This document shows positions 9,241-19,360 of a stretch of DNA of 41,356 nt, one piece after another. The DNA lies in assembly GCA_003427395.1 (NCBI GenBank), contig BFEA01000293.1, positions 1,106,652 to 1,148,007 on the forward strand, written 5' to 3'. Within the stretch, counting starts at the first letter, position 1, and every line of letters begins with the position of its first letter. A model generated the notes under the pieces. It was not told where the DNA came from. It saw only the letters and a list, made by a program, of their open reading frames with translations, and did no database searches. The stretch comes from Chara braunii. Taxonomy: Eukaryota; Streptophyta; Charophyceae; Charales; Characeae. Made by a program: the position numbers and the translations under genes.

Positions 9241-10160
9241 CAGTCATTGTAAACCAATCCGGATTAACCAACTACCCAATCGACTACAAGATCGTTTACT
9301 TTTTCGATCACCCGATTGATTAATTGGTTAAGAACGACAATCAACCAATCACATCAATCCATTGACCAAAAAGCCCAAGCAATTGATTAGATCGACTCAT
9401 CAATAAAAATTTTAACCTACTCAACCCCTTTGCAAGAATTAGCGACCGGCCCATCAATCATAATGGCGTTCAATCTAAATTTCCTTTACGCAATACCAAA
9501 AGATTAAAAAAAAAAAAAAAAAAAAAAACTCACTTAATGCTTTAACTCTAAAAAAAAAAAAAAAAAAAAAAAAACACAAGATCCAATGACAATCGCAATA
9601 ACGAAACGTCTCAAGTACGGCAAGAGTAATCAGTTTTCGTAAACATCTGAAGCTTAGAGTATCCAAGTTATCATGTGCTTTGTTTTTTGCACAATCTCAT
9701 TCCTCTTTTGCCCCGGATTAACCGGTTACTCAATCGACTACAAGATCGTTTACGTTCCCAATCACCCAATTGACTAACTGGATAAGAAGGACAACCAACC
9801 AATCGCATCAATCCATTGACAAAAAAATCCAAACAATTTGATTAGATCGACTCATCAATAAAAATTTTAACCTACTTAACCCCTCTACAAGGATTAGCAG
9901 TTGGTCTATCAATCATAAATGGCGTGTGATCTAAATTTCCTATACGAAGTACCAAGAGATAAAAAAAAAAGATAGAACCCACTTAATGCTTTTAACTCAA
10001 AAAAAAAAAAAAAAAAAAAAATCAACGACAATCGCAATAGAGAAATGTCTCAAATATGGCAAGAATAACCAACTTTTGTAAACATATGAAGCTTTGAGCA
10101 TCAAAGTTCTCATCTGTGTTTTGCTTTTTGCTCAATCTTGTTCCTCTTTTGCATGCTTCG
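9241..10160. repeat. tandem duplication, 454-bp period
   Basis: Two consecutive copies share the order: CGACTACAAGATCGTTTAC (9281 and 9735), a CATCAATCCATTGAC block, GATTAGATCGACTCATCAAT, AAAATTTTAACCTACT, an A-tract, CACTTAATGCTTT, a second A-tract, and a GACAATCGCAATA...AAACAT(C/A)TGAAGCTT block. The offset between equivalent words is 454 bp. The copies differ by many substitutions, so the duplication is old. The internal A-tracts vary in length. No coding potential was seen. Confidence 0.85.
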
Positions 10161-10299
10161 AACTTCTCAAATTCCGCCCTCCTCTTCGCAAAAAAAAAAA
10201 AAGAAAAAAAAAAAAGAGAAATACAAGTTTTACCAAGCACCAAACCAAGACGTAGACCAAATGCGACCAATATAAAGAATATCAGTAACGTGTGAACAC

Positions 10300-10653
10300 G
10301 TAACTGTCATTTTTTTTTTCCTAATAAAGAATCAACCCCTTAACGACCAACCAAATAATCGCTAGAGAAACTACTCAATCAACCACCTGAGCAATAGACC
10401 ACCTTATCGCTAGATCAATTACCCATACACATTATTGATTTTTCTGCACCAACCACTGACCAGCAAAAGATTGATAAACCAATCATTACATTTAAGAACC
10501 CTCGGTTTTCCACATCACAACAATTTTTCGCACGCAAACCACCAATATCGACTAACCGACCGAAACACTGACAGACCAGCCACTCAAATCGACTACACCA
10601 CCGATTATGCAAACAACCTCTTTATCGCATTTGATTGATCACTCGGCTTCACC

Positions 10654-10697
<44 letters not shown>

Positions 10698-10912
10698 GAA
10701 ACAAAAAAAAAAAAAAAAAAAAAAAGGGACTCAATCGTTCGACCAACCGAGTAATCAATGACAAGACTACCCAAAGAATCTAAGCAGCTGATCACAATAC
10801 CGACTAACGTACTGAGACATCAATAGACTAACACTCAATTGACTTCACCACCAATTACACAAGCAATTTTTCTATCGATTACCTGATAAATCAAACGAAC
10901 ACTTCACCTCAC

Positions 10913-10944
<32 letters not shown>

Positions 10945-11395
10945 GTACCAGATCACTTGACCGACCCAGATTATACGTTCATTGAGCAGTTGATCACCCT
11001 GTCGTCTACCCGATCGTTTCAACGTTTATCTGTATATATAGTCACCAACCACTGACCGGTAAAGGACCGCTAAACCGAACAATAGATTTCAAAACATCCG
11101 CAAATCCCAACACCGCCTAACCAGCTGAGACATACACAGACCAAAAGATTTCACAACCAATTAGACAAGCAGTTTCCCCATTATCTACCCGATCAATCAA
11201 AAATCACTCGGCCACACCGATAAACCTATCAATTCACTTCAGAACCCCTCGATCTCTGCAGTTTAACACTCAAAGCATCATACCGACTAACCTACCCAGA
11301 CATCGACATACCAGCCATTCAATCACACCACCAAGCAAGTGTTCTCCCTATCGCTTACAAGATCGATCAAACAGTCTTACAAAAAAAAAAAGGAG
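10300..11395. repeat. degenerate CAATC-rich repeats with long A-tracts
   Basis: At least four degenerate copies of an approximately 110-bp unit can be traced (about 10540-10640, 10795-10905, 11110-11220, 11281-11385). The order is ACCGACTAACC, GACAT, CACTCAATT, CACCACCAATTA, ACAAGCAAT, then ATCGATTACCTGATC. Several units end in A-tracts; two at 10657-10725 total about 60 A bases. The plus strand is strikingly poor in G. There is no recognised gene. Confidence 0.6.
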
Positions 11396-11589
11396 GAAAA
11401 ACGATGGATTATACATTGACCAACCAATCACTCGTAAGCCCTCTATTTTTTTATCACAACAAGCAGAACCAAAAAATCACCCATATCATAACCTTCATCA
11501 CTAACTTCCACTTAACCCGATATCTGGTCACAAATATTATAATATTCACTCCACCAATCAACCACGCATCAACTATCACAACATTATCG

Positions 11590-11660
11590 TGCATCAGGTT
11601 GCGCACAAGGCAGATGGACTAGATTCAACAAATAACCATCATCCTCATGCATCAAATCAC
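11590..11660 (+). repeat. copy A of a DIRS-flanking direct repeat
   Basis: About 40 bases here (TTGCGCACAAG, CAGATGGAC, AGATTCAACAAA and AAC-ATC in order) match the segment at 17950-17992 with only a few differences, in the same orientation and about 6.3 kb apart. The pair brackets the DIRS-like coding region. It could be part of its split direct repeats, or a gag or terminal segment of a second, truncated copy. Confidence 0.45.
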
Positions 11661-11699
11661 CATACCGACTAACCACATATTTTTCTATCATAACGACCT

Positions 11700-12240
11700 C
11701 AATAAATTAATCGACCGATTGAGTAGAGACCTGTTATTTGTAATGATTGGTTAGGGGGGTGGTCGGTTAGTGAAATAACCGTGTGATTGATGGATGGGTA
11801 TACAATCTTATAGTGAAGACAAATAGTTGGTTAATTAGACTGAATGAATTCGAATAGTTGATGAAATTGATGACGAGGATGTTATGGAAGTAGGTAATCG
11901 CCTTTAGAACTTTGTAGATGAAGTTAACAGGTGGCAGGTGTTCTGGGTTAGTGGTCAGTTTGATTTAGGCGTGGGGTGATTGCTCAATTGATCGAGTGAT
12001 GAAGTGATTGATAGGTTGTTTTGACCAATCTGATTGGCAATCGGTTGATTAAATAGTCGATTTATCTATTGAATGTTCATTTGGAAAATTGTGGTAACCT
12101 TAAATATTGTCAGGTGATTGTGAATGATGAATTATTAATTTGACCGATTGGTTGGTTGGTCGACTGACCGACTGCTGTTTTGGCCAATCAATGTAATGCG
12201 TGGTTGATTGGTTTTGAGGATATTATATTTGTGTGAGCAT
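11700..12240. other. segment with opposite strand composition (G/T-rich)
   Basis: The flanks are rich in CAATCAACC on the plus strand, whereas these 540 bases are rich in the complement (GATTGGTT, GGTTGGTCG, TTGATTG). The switch is abrupt at both ends. An inversion of a piece of the surrounding repeat field explains this most simply. No gene was seen. Confidence 0.55.
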
Positions 12241-13028
12241 CCCCAAAGTAACTACCAACACGCAACCAATCAACAAATTAACCAATCAATCATTCATTTC
12301 TAATTGCATCGTATGATTAGTTACATCCTTATATGGAAACTAACGCAACAAATAAGGAAGAGCAATCAATCAACCACCACATTAAAAAAAAAAAGAAAAA
12401 AAAAAGGGAGAAGATATTCTTTCACCAATCAACAGATTGTCAAAATTACTCTAATCAATCACAATCATGAGACACCACTATGTTACTATCACTTACTCCC
12501 TTTTAATTGTTTTTTTCGCAGGTAAAACCATTGAGCAACTTCTTCGGATTTTTCTTGAACACACTATCTCTTTCCCACTTAAAATCCTCTTTACCACCCT
12601 TCACAAACCCCGTCTCACCATCCTCTTTCCTAACCTCACAATGTTATTAATATCTTTTCTCATCCTCCTCTTCCTAATTGCAATACCAATTCTCTGATGC
12701 GCTTTCCTTTTTAGAAAAATCAGTAAAAAATCAGATATCCACACACATCTTAGCACTTAAAAAAAAAAAAGTAAGCGAGAAAGACATAACTAAAAAAAAA
12801 AAAAAAAAAGTAAGACAACAGTAAAGAAGGGATGAAACATCATTCGATTAAACCCATCATTAATCTCATCACATGTCAATCAACCACCTATCCTCCTATG
12901 ATGAATATTGCTGCCCTGATGACTATTTAAAATAACATCAACACATGAACCACCAGTTTCACCTATCTATCCACTGTACACCATTAACCAATCACCAACA
13001 CGCAAGCGCATCTCTAATTACAAATTAC

Positions 13029-13087
<59 letters not shown>

Positions 13088-13400
13088 AATGTAACCATAA
13101 CAACACCCCCACGATCCATCTCTCATTCACTTGTTCAATCATGCCATTACTTGTCACCCCACCTCTGAGCGGATAAGAAAGCTTTCAAGGATACAACTCT
13201 TAAAAAAAATTAAAAAAAAAGAGGGGGGGGGTGTGAGAGAGAATAAGAAAGGAAGAACGACGTAATGCAGAAGCAGCGAAATAGTGGAATCTCAATCAAT
13301 TAGATTTCTCAATTTACATCATTAAAATGTATATATATATATATAAATAATAATAATAAAAAAGCGAAACTAAGATCCCAAACAACATTCTAACTAATAA
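12241..13400. other. no confident gene; A-tracts including one of about 54 bases
   Basis: CAATC-type repeats resume. A pure A-tract occupies about 13033-13086, and shorter ones lie near 12383-12405, 12758 and 12792. A 76-codon frame at 12467-12697 encodes a very hydrophobic peptide (two potential membrane helices), but T/C-rich composition explains it. A (TA)n run lies at 13330-13345. Confidence 0.5.
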
Positions 13401-13641
13401 CAACCAATGTTTGTGCAAATGGATCCTTCGCTCAACACATTTCTCACCGCCTTAGACCCTCAATCTGTGATTGGAGCAGAAATTTTCGTTGTCCTCTCTA
13501 TTCTACCCCCCGCTTTCATACCTGCAAAAATCATCGATTGTATCAACCCCCTCCCCGAGAACCTCAATAACTCTTTTTTAATTTCCAAACACTCACAACA
13601 TAAGAAATACACAGGGGTACATGTCCATGCCATAAAACTAA

Positions 13642-14605
13642 AAAAAAACACTGCTACCGCCCCCCTCTCAACCGCCACTCCCCACCACCCCACCCTCCCT
13701 ATCATTCACTGCCCAGCCCCACCACCATCATCATCATTCAAACAGTCCATCTTCCTCCTTATCTATAATTTCTCAAGCTACTATCGAGGTTTTTGAACAA
13801 CTCAAGCAACAAATGACTACCAAGCTGGAGGAGAGTCAGCTTTCCATTGAGCAGCTCAAGAACCAACTCATCGAGAAGCAAGAAGAAAGTTCCAGCCTGA
13901 ACCAACTTTACCAGAGACTCCAATCAGAGGTCAACAGAATCCAACAGAAGCTCAACGACAAATATCAACCTGCCTACGATGAACTTGCAGCCTGGAAGTC
14001 AATATTCACCTCTTCGTGCTACTACTCGCAGATCGAAGCATACATCCGTTTCCTTGAGATTAGCATGGATTATTCCTACTTTCCCAATCGGAAAGGCTTT
14101 CACTGCGGATTTCAGTGCACGATTTGCATCAGTAGCCAACGATTGTGTCGAACCTCTCATCCCCAAGACAGTAAAGCAGTTGCTCGACAATGCAATGAGG
14201 CAAGTCATGGACAAGACAAAAATCATCATCAAGTCCGAGTACAACTATTGCATGAGCCTCGTCAGACGAGACGCTCACGGGTAAATAAAGGGTCGTCGCC
14301 CGAATTATTATTTTATCGCCCCCGGACTGCCAATACGTCCACGCCGTTTGCGTTGAGGGGCTTATCTACTATCTTGTTTTATCTCGCAGGTTGAGAATCC
14401 CAGAAACTCATCGTATCGAAAGAAGGATGAGCACTTCAAGACAGAAGACGAGAAGAGGTCATCATCCAAGCGCCACTTCGAAGATGACAAGGACATAGTA
14501 TATGACTACCATCGAGCAACCAAGAAGCCTCACTCGGACTACAACAACAAAAAATCGGCCCAATCGCGCTTCGCAGCCGCAGACTCCGCCAGAACCTCCT
14601 TGTAA
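13642..14605 (+). pseudogene. Gag-like coiled-coil protein of the DIRS-like element, with candidate intron
   Basis: The frame opens at 13642. The first ATG (13813) starts TTKLEESQLSIEQLKNQ, a clear heptad-type coiled coil of about 55 residues. A globular region follows (DELAAWKSIFTSSCYYSQIE). Near 14095 the sense frame shifts by one and continues FTADFSARFASVAND through KTVKQLLDNAMRQVMDK and CMSLVRRDAH. A GTAAAT donor at 14281 and a TTTTATCTCGCAG acceptor ending at 14389 bound a 109-bp candidate intron. After it the frame from 14390 (VENPRNSSYRKKDEH...) is basic/acidic and ends at TAA 14603-14605. This resembles Gag of DIRS elements; no zinc knuckle is seen. Confidence 0.5.
14281..14389 (+). 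other. candidate spliceosomal intron in the DIRS gag
   Basis: The boundaries are CACGG|GTAAAT and TATCTCGCAG|GTTGAG, with a T-rich stretch (CTTGTTTTATCTC) before the acceptor. In the sense frame the upstream exon reads into TAA just after the donor, while coding character resumes exactly after the acceptor. Phases differ by one, which compensates the upstream single-base shift near 14095. Introns in DIRS-type elements have been reported in other lineages. Confidence 0.5.
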
Positions 14606-16365
14606 CCTCTCCCCTTTTCCTATTCCTTTCATCCCCACTATTCTCTCCAACCTTCAATCACCATCGTCTCACTCAAACCTCTTTCTCGCCACCTTCGTTC
14701 TCCAGGAGAACTCTTCATGGTTGATAAATCCCGACAATTTTTTTGCCACCGCTCTGTCTAATCACTTCTTTAACTGGTCTCTTCTACTCTCGTCATCTTC
14801 AAGAAGATACTCCCACTCAATGCTTCAATGGATTCATCACGGCGTCAGACTCCAGTTCAAAGGTACCTCCCACATCCCAACTTCGAAAATCATCGAAGTT
14901 AGAAGAACGGTCAAGTTTGTCATTTCTGCCTCTAGCTTCAAACATGTCCTTAAACTCAACTCTCCCCCACCACTCACTATTCCCAATCACAACAACCCAC
15001 CCTACCACATAGACTTCATCTCCTCAACTGTATCCCAACTCCTCTCAACTGGAGTCATAGAACCCTCCTCACACCCAATAGTGGTCAACCTCGTCTTCGT
15101 AACAAAAAACTCTTTCAAAACTCGTTTCATACTTGACATCCGTTTCGTAAATCTCTTCGTTACCTTCCCTCATTTTCACTACGAAACAATTGACGATGCC
15201 ACTGCTCATCTATCTGTCACCCCAAACACAAGATTTTCTTACATGCTTTGATATCAAGAATGACTATTACCACATACCAGTTCACCCCAAATCACGCCCT
15301 TATTTAGCCTTTAACTGTAATGGACTTAACTATCAATTCACAACCTTATGCTTTGGCATCTCTTCCGCTTGTTTGATCTTTACAATTGTCATGCAAAAAA
15401 TTATGGTTGAACTCCGCGTTCGTAATGTTTTCGTCACATCATACATAGATAACTCCGCACTTGCTAACAAAAATCTTCCTCTACTCCTCTGGCAATCTTT
15501 CAATTACGTAGCCTTACTTCACAACCTTGGTTTCTTCCTTAGCACTCACAAATGTTCCGTCCTCCCCTCCCAATTTATTCGCTTCTTAAGATTCACCCTA
15601 GATTCTCACTCTAAACGAATAAAAGTTCGTAATGATAAAATCCAAAAAATTATCACCCTTATCCAATCTTCCTCCAAACCCTCTAGCAGGACAATCACAA
15701 AGCTAGCAGACAAACTTGCTTCCCTATCTAAAGTTTTTCTTCCAACTCACCTTTATCACTCCTCACTCTACGAAGGCATCTCGGACAACCTCATTCAGGA
15801 CCTCATGTGGTGGGTACTTCACCTACCACTCCTACCAGGAAGATTGTGGACCATCCGACCGGCATCCTTAACAATTTTCACTGATGCTTCAGCAACCCAA
15901 ATTGCAGTAATTATCTACCCCCTCCAACACGAACCCATTACACTCAATCAGTGCATTCCACAACCATTACTCAAATCCTCATCTACTCACAAAGAACTTT
16001 TCGCTATCCTAGAAACGTTTCGATTCCTCGCCTCATCACACCCACAACTCCTCTCTTCAACCTCTATCAGACTACACTCAGATAGCCAGGCAACCACAAC
16101 CTTGCTTCAACGCATGAAATTCACACACGAATCCTTTAACCCCTGGTTACATGACATCGTCTCCATACTTGTCATCATCTTCGATTCTCTCCTCAACCCC
16201 GTTTGGATACCCAAAACTTTGAATACAATAGCTGACTCAATCTCCAAAATCGAAGGTAAAACTGATTGGGGACTGACCGGTCATATATTTTCCCAACTGG
16301 GTACACCAGCCATCGACCTTTTTCGCATTAGATTACCATCATGTCTGTCAAACTTTCATCTATAG
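14502..16365 (+). pseudogene. DIRS-type reverse transcriptase and RNase H
   Basis: Two overlapping frames make up one protein. The first (14502-15251) has the DIRS pre-RT motif LQWIHHGVRLQFKG and the RT fingers (LLSTGVIEPSS, FILDIRFVN). After a frameshift near 15225 the second runs to 16365: FDIKNDYYHIPVHP (motif A, catalytic D present), LCFGISSACLIF (motif B), and YIDN at 15442-15453. In YIDN the second catalytic aspartate of YxDD is asparagine (AAC). RNase H retains all four acidic residues: TDAS, KELFAILE, LHSDSQ and ADSIS. Domain order and the SPKTLN-type end fit DIRS. It is inactive as read because of the frameshift and D-to-N change. Confidence 0.75.
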
Positions 16366-16735
16366 AAACTGATCAACCAAAGCATCTCAGATAAACGCCC
16401 TCTCCTTGGACTGGAACTTACGACCGTCATTTCCTTACCGATGGATCTTCCCAACCATAACACTTTTACACCTCACCCTCTCTAAGGCACTCGCCAGCCC
16501 AGCGTCCTACCTTCTTATACTACCTTCCTCGCAACGCACCTCTTGGTACCCCCGAATCCTCTCACTCAATATCATCACCATTTCACCATCCCCGAATTTA
16601 GATTTTCCTGCCTCCCTAACCCTAGGGTTCACTTCACCACCCCCAACCTTGCAATCCTCGGCCTCAAAACGATCTTTTTTTCCACTTAGACCCCCCTCGT
16701 TCCTTCATTTCCATCCCCGACGAATCTCGTAACCA
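16366..16735 (+). pseudogene. C-terminal tail of the DIRS polyprotein
   Basis: After the RNase H stop, a shifted frame (16406-16732) reads DWNLRPSFPYRWIFPTITLL and LLILPSSQRTSWYPRIL. These fit the block found after RNase H in DIRS polyproteins (an FPP-like segment, then LLVxPxWxxxxWFPxLL). The function of this block is unknown. The end overlaps the 3' end of the minus-strand recombinase by about 30 bp, so the two coding units converge tail to tail. Confidence 0.55.
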
Positions 16736-17490
16736 TACCTTATGAATGTCCCGACACTACTCCACGTCCCTTGCCGCATCATATTTCTCAGACTCCAACC
16801 CTCCTCTATCCCCGCCTGAACTCCCCCTATTTGAAAATTGTGACCACTTTCCCCTTCATAAACACCCGCTTCCTCAAACCACTTTTCTATGTGCCTATTA
16901 AACCCACCACCACTCATTGGACCCTCACCAGGTATCAACCGAAACAATTATCCCTTTCGTATATCCCGCCCCAACTGTTCATAACTCCTAATCAACTCTG
17001 GAATCCAACCCAATAACTTCTCCTCCTCCCTTTCTGGATCACGTAACCTTATCATAAATCTTTCCCCATGATGATCAGTCTTAGTATACCCTGGCCGCAC
17101 AACCCTCTGTTCCAAATCAATTTCCTTATATTGTAATCTCAGTCCTTCACCACATCACTGCCAGCTCTCCCACAAATATAGGAACGATCCCCCATCTCGA
17201 TAAGCTTGAGCCTCCGGATATCCTTTAAGAACCTTAAATTTCTCTCGTATATACTCCACCACCCTTTTCAATTTCAACCATCTTAAGGGACGCGTGAATT
17301 CTTCAACTACACCTCTCTGCAGGGAGTACTCCCGATATGCTTTACAGAAGGCTCGTACCCTGCTACTTTGACAAGGATCGCCTTCGCCATTTTTTCCGGG
17401 TAATCGGAAGCAAGTACTCACGCAATTCACAACTGCATCTACCGTGGACAGAGACACAAGCGGCAGACCTTCAACATTGGAAGTTCAACA
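16705..17490 (-). pseudogene. tyrosine recombinase (YR) of the DIRS-like element, on the opposite strand
   Basis: Read on minus from about 17486: an N-terminal helical domain (DAVVNCVSTCFRL, SSRVRAFCKAYREYS), then the catalytic core. The box around the first arginine reads FLYLWESWQ-stop-CGEGLRLQ; the stop TGA at 17155-17157 sits where the arginine of the QR(C/G)xE motif belongs. A second stop, TAA, lies at 16948-16950. The HxxR box is HNFQIGG, with CAA (16831-16833) in place of arginine. The GTWSS and IRYGYE boxes with W and candidate nucleophile Y are intact. In DIRS elements YR integrates a circular DNA; this copy cannot. Confidence 0.7.
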
Positions 17491-17929
17491 ATGACCTTCT
17501 ACCTCAACAAGCCACTGCTTGCTGATGAACGACAACACATCCAAATCAATCCAGGTCCTGCAATCTCTCCCAACATTGTTCCTCTCCAACCGTTCATTCA
17601 AGGCAAGAAAAAGTTTTTTCATTCCCCCTCTCCATCGCCGACCATCTCCATATTCACCAACCAATGTGCTACTTCACTCAAGACCAACCTCGTATCCACC
17701 TTCAAACTCAAGAGTGATCCGCTTCTGCCGCCGAACGCCATCGCTCAGTCGTTCGTTCCACCATTCCCTGCGACGATGCGGTCACTTGCGGGACGATGGA
17801 GGGAGTTGGGCGGTTTCAGGAGGTGTGCGAGCATGTGGCCCACCTTTCTGACTCACTTTTGTGCGACTAGGCATGATCTACGGACTACCATTTTCCTATT
17901 TTATCTGGAAGAGACCTACTCAACATTAC

Positions 17930-18010
17930 GCCAGCAACCTTGCACCCGATTGCGCACAAGCCAGATGGACCAGATTCAACAAACAACTATCCTCGGCCTG
18001 CATCAACAGA
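17930..18010 (+). repeat. copy B of the DIRS-flanking direct repeat
   Basis: This is the partner of the segment at 11590-11660. Plus-strand frames around it (17491-18024 and 17861-18193) contain CAQARWTRFNKQLSSACINR and DSWNEVPCRC, which look coding but match nothing I recognise. They may belong to a neighbouring element. Confidence 0.4.
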
Positions 18011-18181
18011 AACATCAAGGATGACAGTTGGAACGAGGTACCATGCCGTTGCCATTTGGGACGTCAATTTCAGAACGTGGATCTACAAAATCTAAGGACC
18101 ACAAGCAACGCAGTGAATTTCATCCACTACAGGCAAGCACCCACTCAACATCTACGGTTACCTGTATCGGATGTGACAACT

Positions 18182-18560
18182 TACCCTGGCTGACGCACAG
18201 CCTCGCTGGCCCGACCGGTACCACTGCTTTGTCCTGCGACAGTGTAAGTGACAGGTGCCTGTCCAGCCACAATAGCTTGACTGCTCTCCCGAGCTGCGCC
18301 TTCCAGGCCCCGACCACTCGCAGCATTCATCGCAAACGCAAACATGCCCGCACGCTGCACAAGGGTCAGGCCCTTAGAGGTGGAGTCATTTTCCACTCGA
18401 CTTGATTTGGTGAAGCGGTGTGACGAACCACTTCCCGAACCCGTGCTATCTTTCGTACCATTTTTGCTTGTATCATACCAACCCCATAAAAACCCCGTTT
18501 CGTTTTCTTGATTTCGGGGGCCGCGTTTTTGGCTCCCATCTTTCGGAAGCTTTTACGATT
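18182..18560 (-). CDS. candidate coding exon of unknown gene with strong splice donor
   Basis: The minus-strand frame is open from a stop near 18556 to 18182. It has low-complexity but protein-like content (GTKDSTGSGSGSSHRF, then MFAFAMNAASGRGLEGAA and VTYTVAGQSSGTG). It ends at CAGCCAGG|GTAAGT, an excellent 5' splice site. The only in-frame ATG (about 18344) would start at MFAF; otherwise this is an internal exon. The family is not recognised. It lies upstream of the minus-strand recombinase, so it could even be a 5' exon of that unit, but no convincing acceptor was seen between them. Confidence 0.3.
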
Positions 18561-18829
18561 CTCGGGTTCTGTTTTTTTCCTTTTGCAAGTCGGGAAATAC
18601 ATGGGAATTTACGTGCGCCTTGGCGAGCGCATTGGGAATTGGGCCCGGCAGTTGGAAATTCCGGGATAAGCGGAACTTCGACGTGTCTTTTTTGTGTGTG
18701 AATGTTCTCGGTCGCGTTGGGGAAAACTCTCGGAATTTTGTGCGAATACGAATAGGCATAGGATTTTCTTTTCCCGCGTCGCTTTTTCGCGCGCGGATAT
18801 AGTGATTTCAATTTTGAATTAGGATAGAG

Positions 18830-19030
18830 GCAAGCTGTGACTGTTTCGGTGCCTTTTTCTCTCTTTTTGTTGACGGCGCCGCGCATGCAAAAACTTTCTC
18901 CTCTCTGTCCCCCGCATCGCTCCTTCCCGTGCTCCCTTCCCTTCTCCCTCCTCTTTCGCTCTCCTCGTAACTGTTTTTTTTTTTCTCTCTCTCTCCCGCT
19001 TTGCTTTTTGCGCGCTCATTTCCCTTTCTT
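18830..19030. repeat. CT-rich stretch
   Basis: A polypyrimidine region on plus with CTCTCT and CCCTTCTCCC words precedes the promoter-like region. Arg/Lys/Glu-rich minus-strand frames here are composition artefacts. Confidence 0.45.
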
Positions 19031-19134
19031 GATCCTCTGAATCTTGAACCCGTCTTGCGCTACTTCTCGCGCCTTTTCCCTTCTTACCCTCTGATCTAGC
19101 GCACGACGCCCGGTCGATCCTTCGATAACTCCCG

Positions 19135-19360
19135 CTCACCAATCAGGTGCGTGGATCAATAGGATCTTCCCATTGCGCGACGAATCTGATTGGTTGAACC
19201 TTGAGACCCGAGGGATCAACATGGCTTCCACGGAGCGCTCCTCTCAAAGCCTTCTCCCTCTGCTTCTCCTCTTACACCCCAACCTTCCCTTCACTTTCTT
19301 TCCCTTCCGTCTCCCCTGTCGCAACTATAAAATCTGCAAGCGCGTCCGCAATTCTCTCTT
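19135..19360 (+). promoter_or_regulatory. promoter-like region with CCAAT boxes and TATA box
   Basis: ACCAATCAGG (19138) and the inverse CTGATTGGTT (19186) form a pair of CCAAT boxes. CTATAAAATC at 19326-19335 is a good TATA box, placing a start near 19360 in a TTCTCTC context. Downstream there is no long ATG-initiated frame; ATGs at 19628 and after give only short peptides. A T/CTCTCT-rich acceptor-like TTGTGTAG at 20280-20287 could close a leader intron. A host gene whose body was displaced by the LINE insertions at 20.6-26 kb is one possibility. Confidence 0.35.

Larger units (their letters stand above)
13407..18010 (+). mobile_element. DIRS-like (tyrosine-recombinase) retrotransposon, inverted YR, decayed
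   Basis: The components in order are: coiled-coil Gag (+), RT and RNase H (+), a C-terminal tail typical of DIRS polyproteins (+), and a tyrosine recombinase encoded on the minus strand and converging on the RT frame. There is no integrase (DDE), protease or LTR. RT motifs and the RT-RH-tail order match the DIRS group. The inverted recombinase recalls kangaroo of Volvox; I recall that arrangement but could not check it. Outer limits are uncertain: a direct repeat at about 11590-11660 and 17945-18005 may mark the ends. All frames are interrupted. Confidence 0.7.

Noticed and set aside
18819-19142. Lys/Arg/Glu-rich minus-strand frames
   Set aside because: They are the complement of a CT-rich stretch, with no conserved motif.
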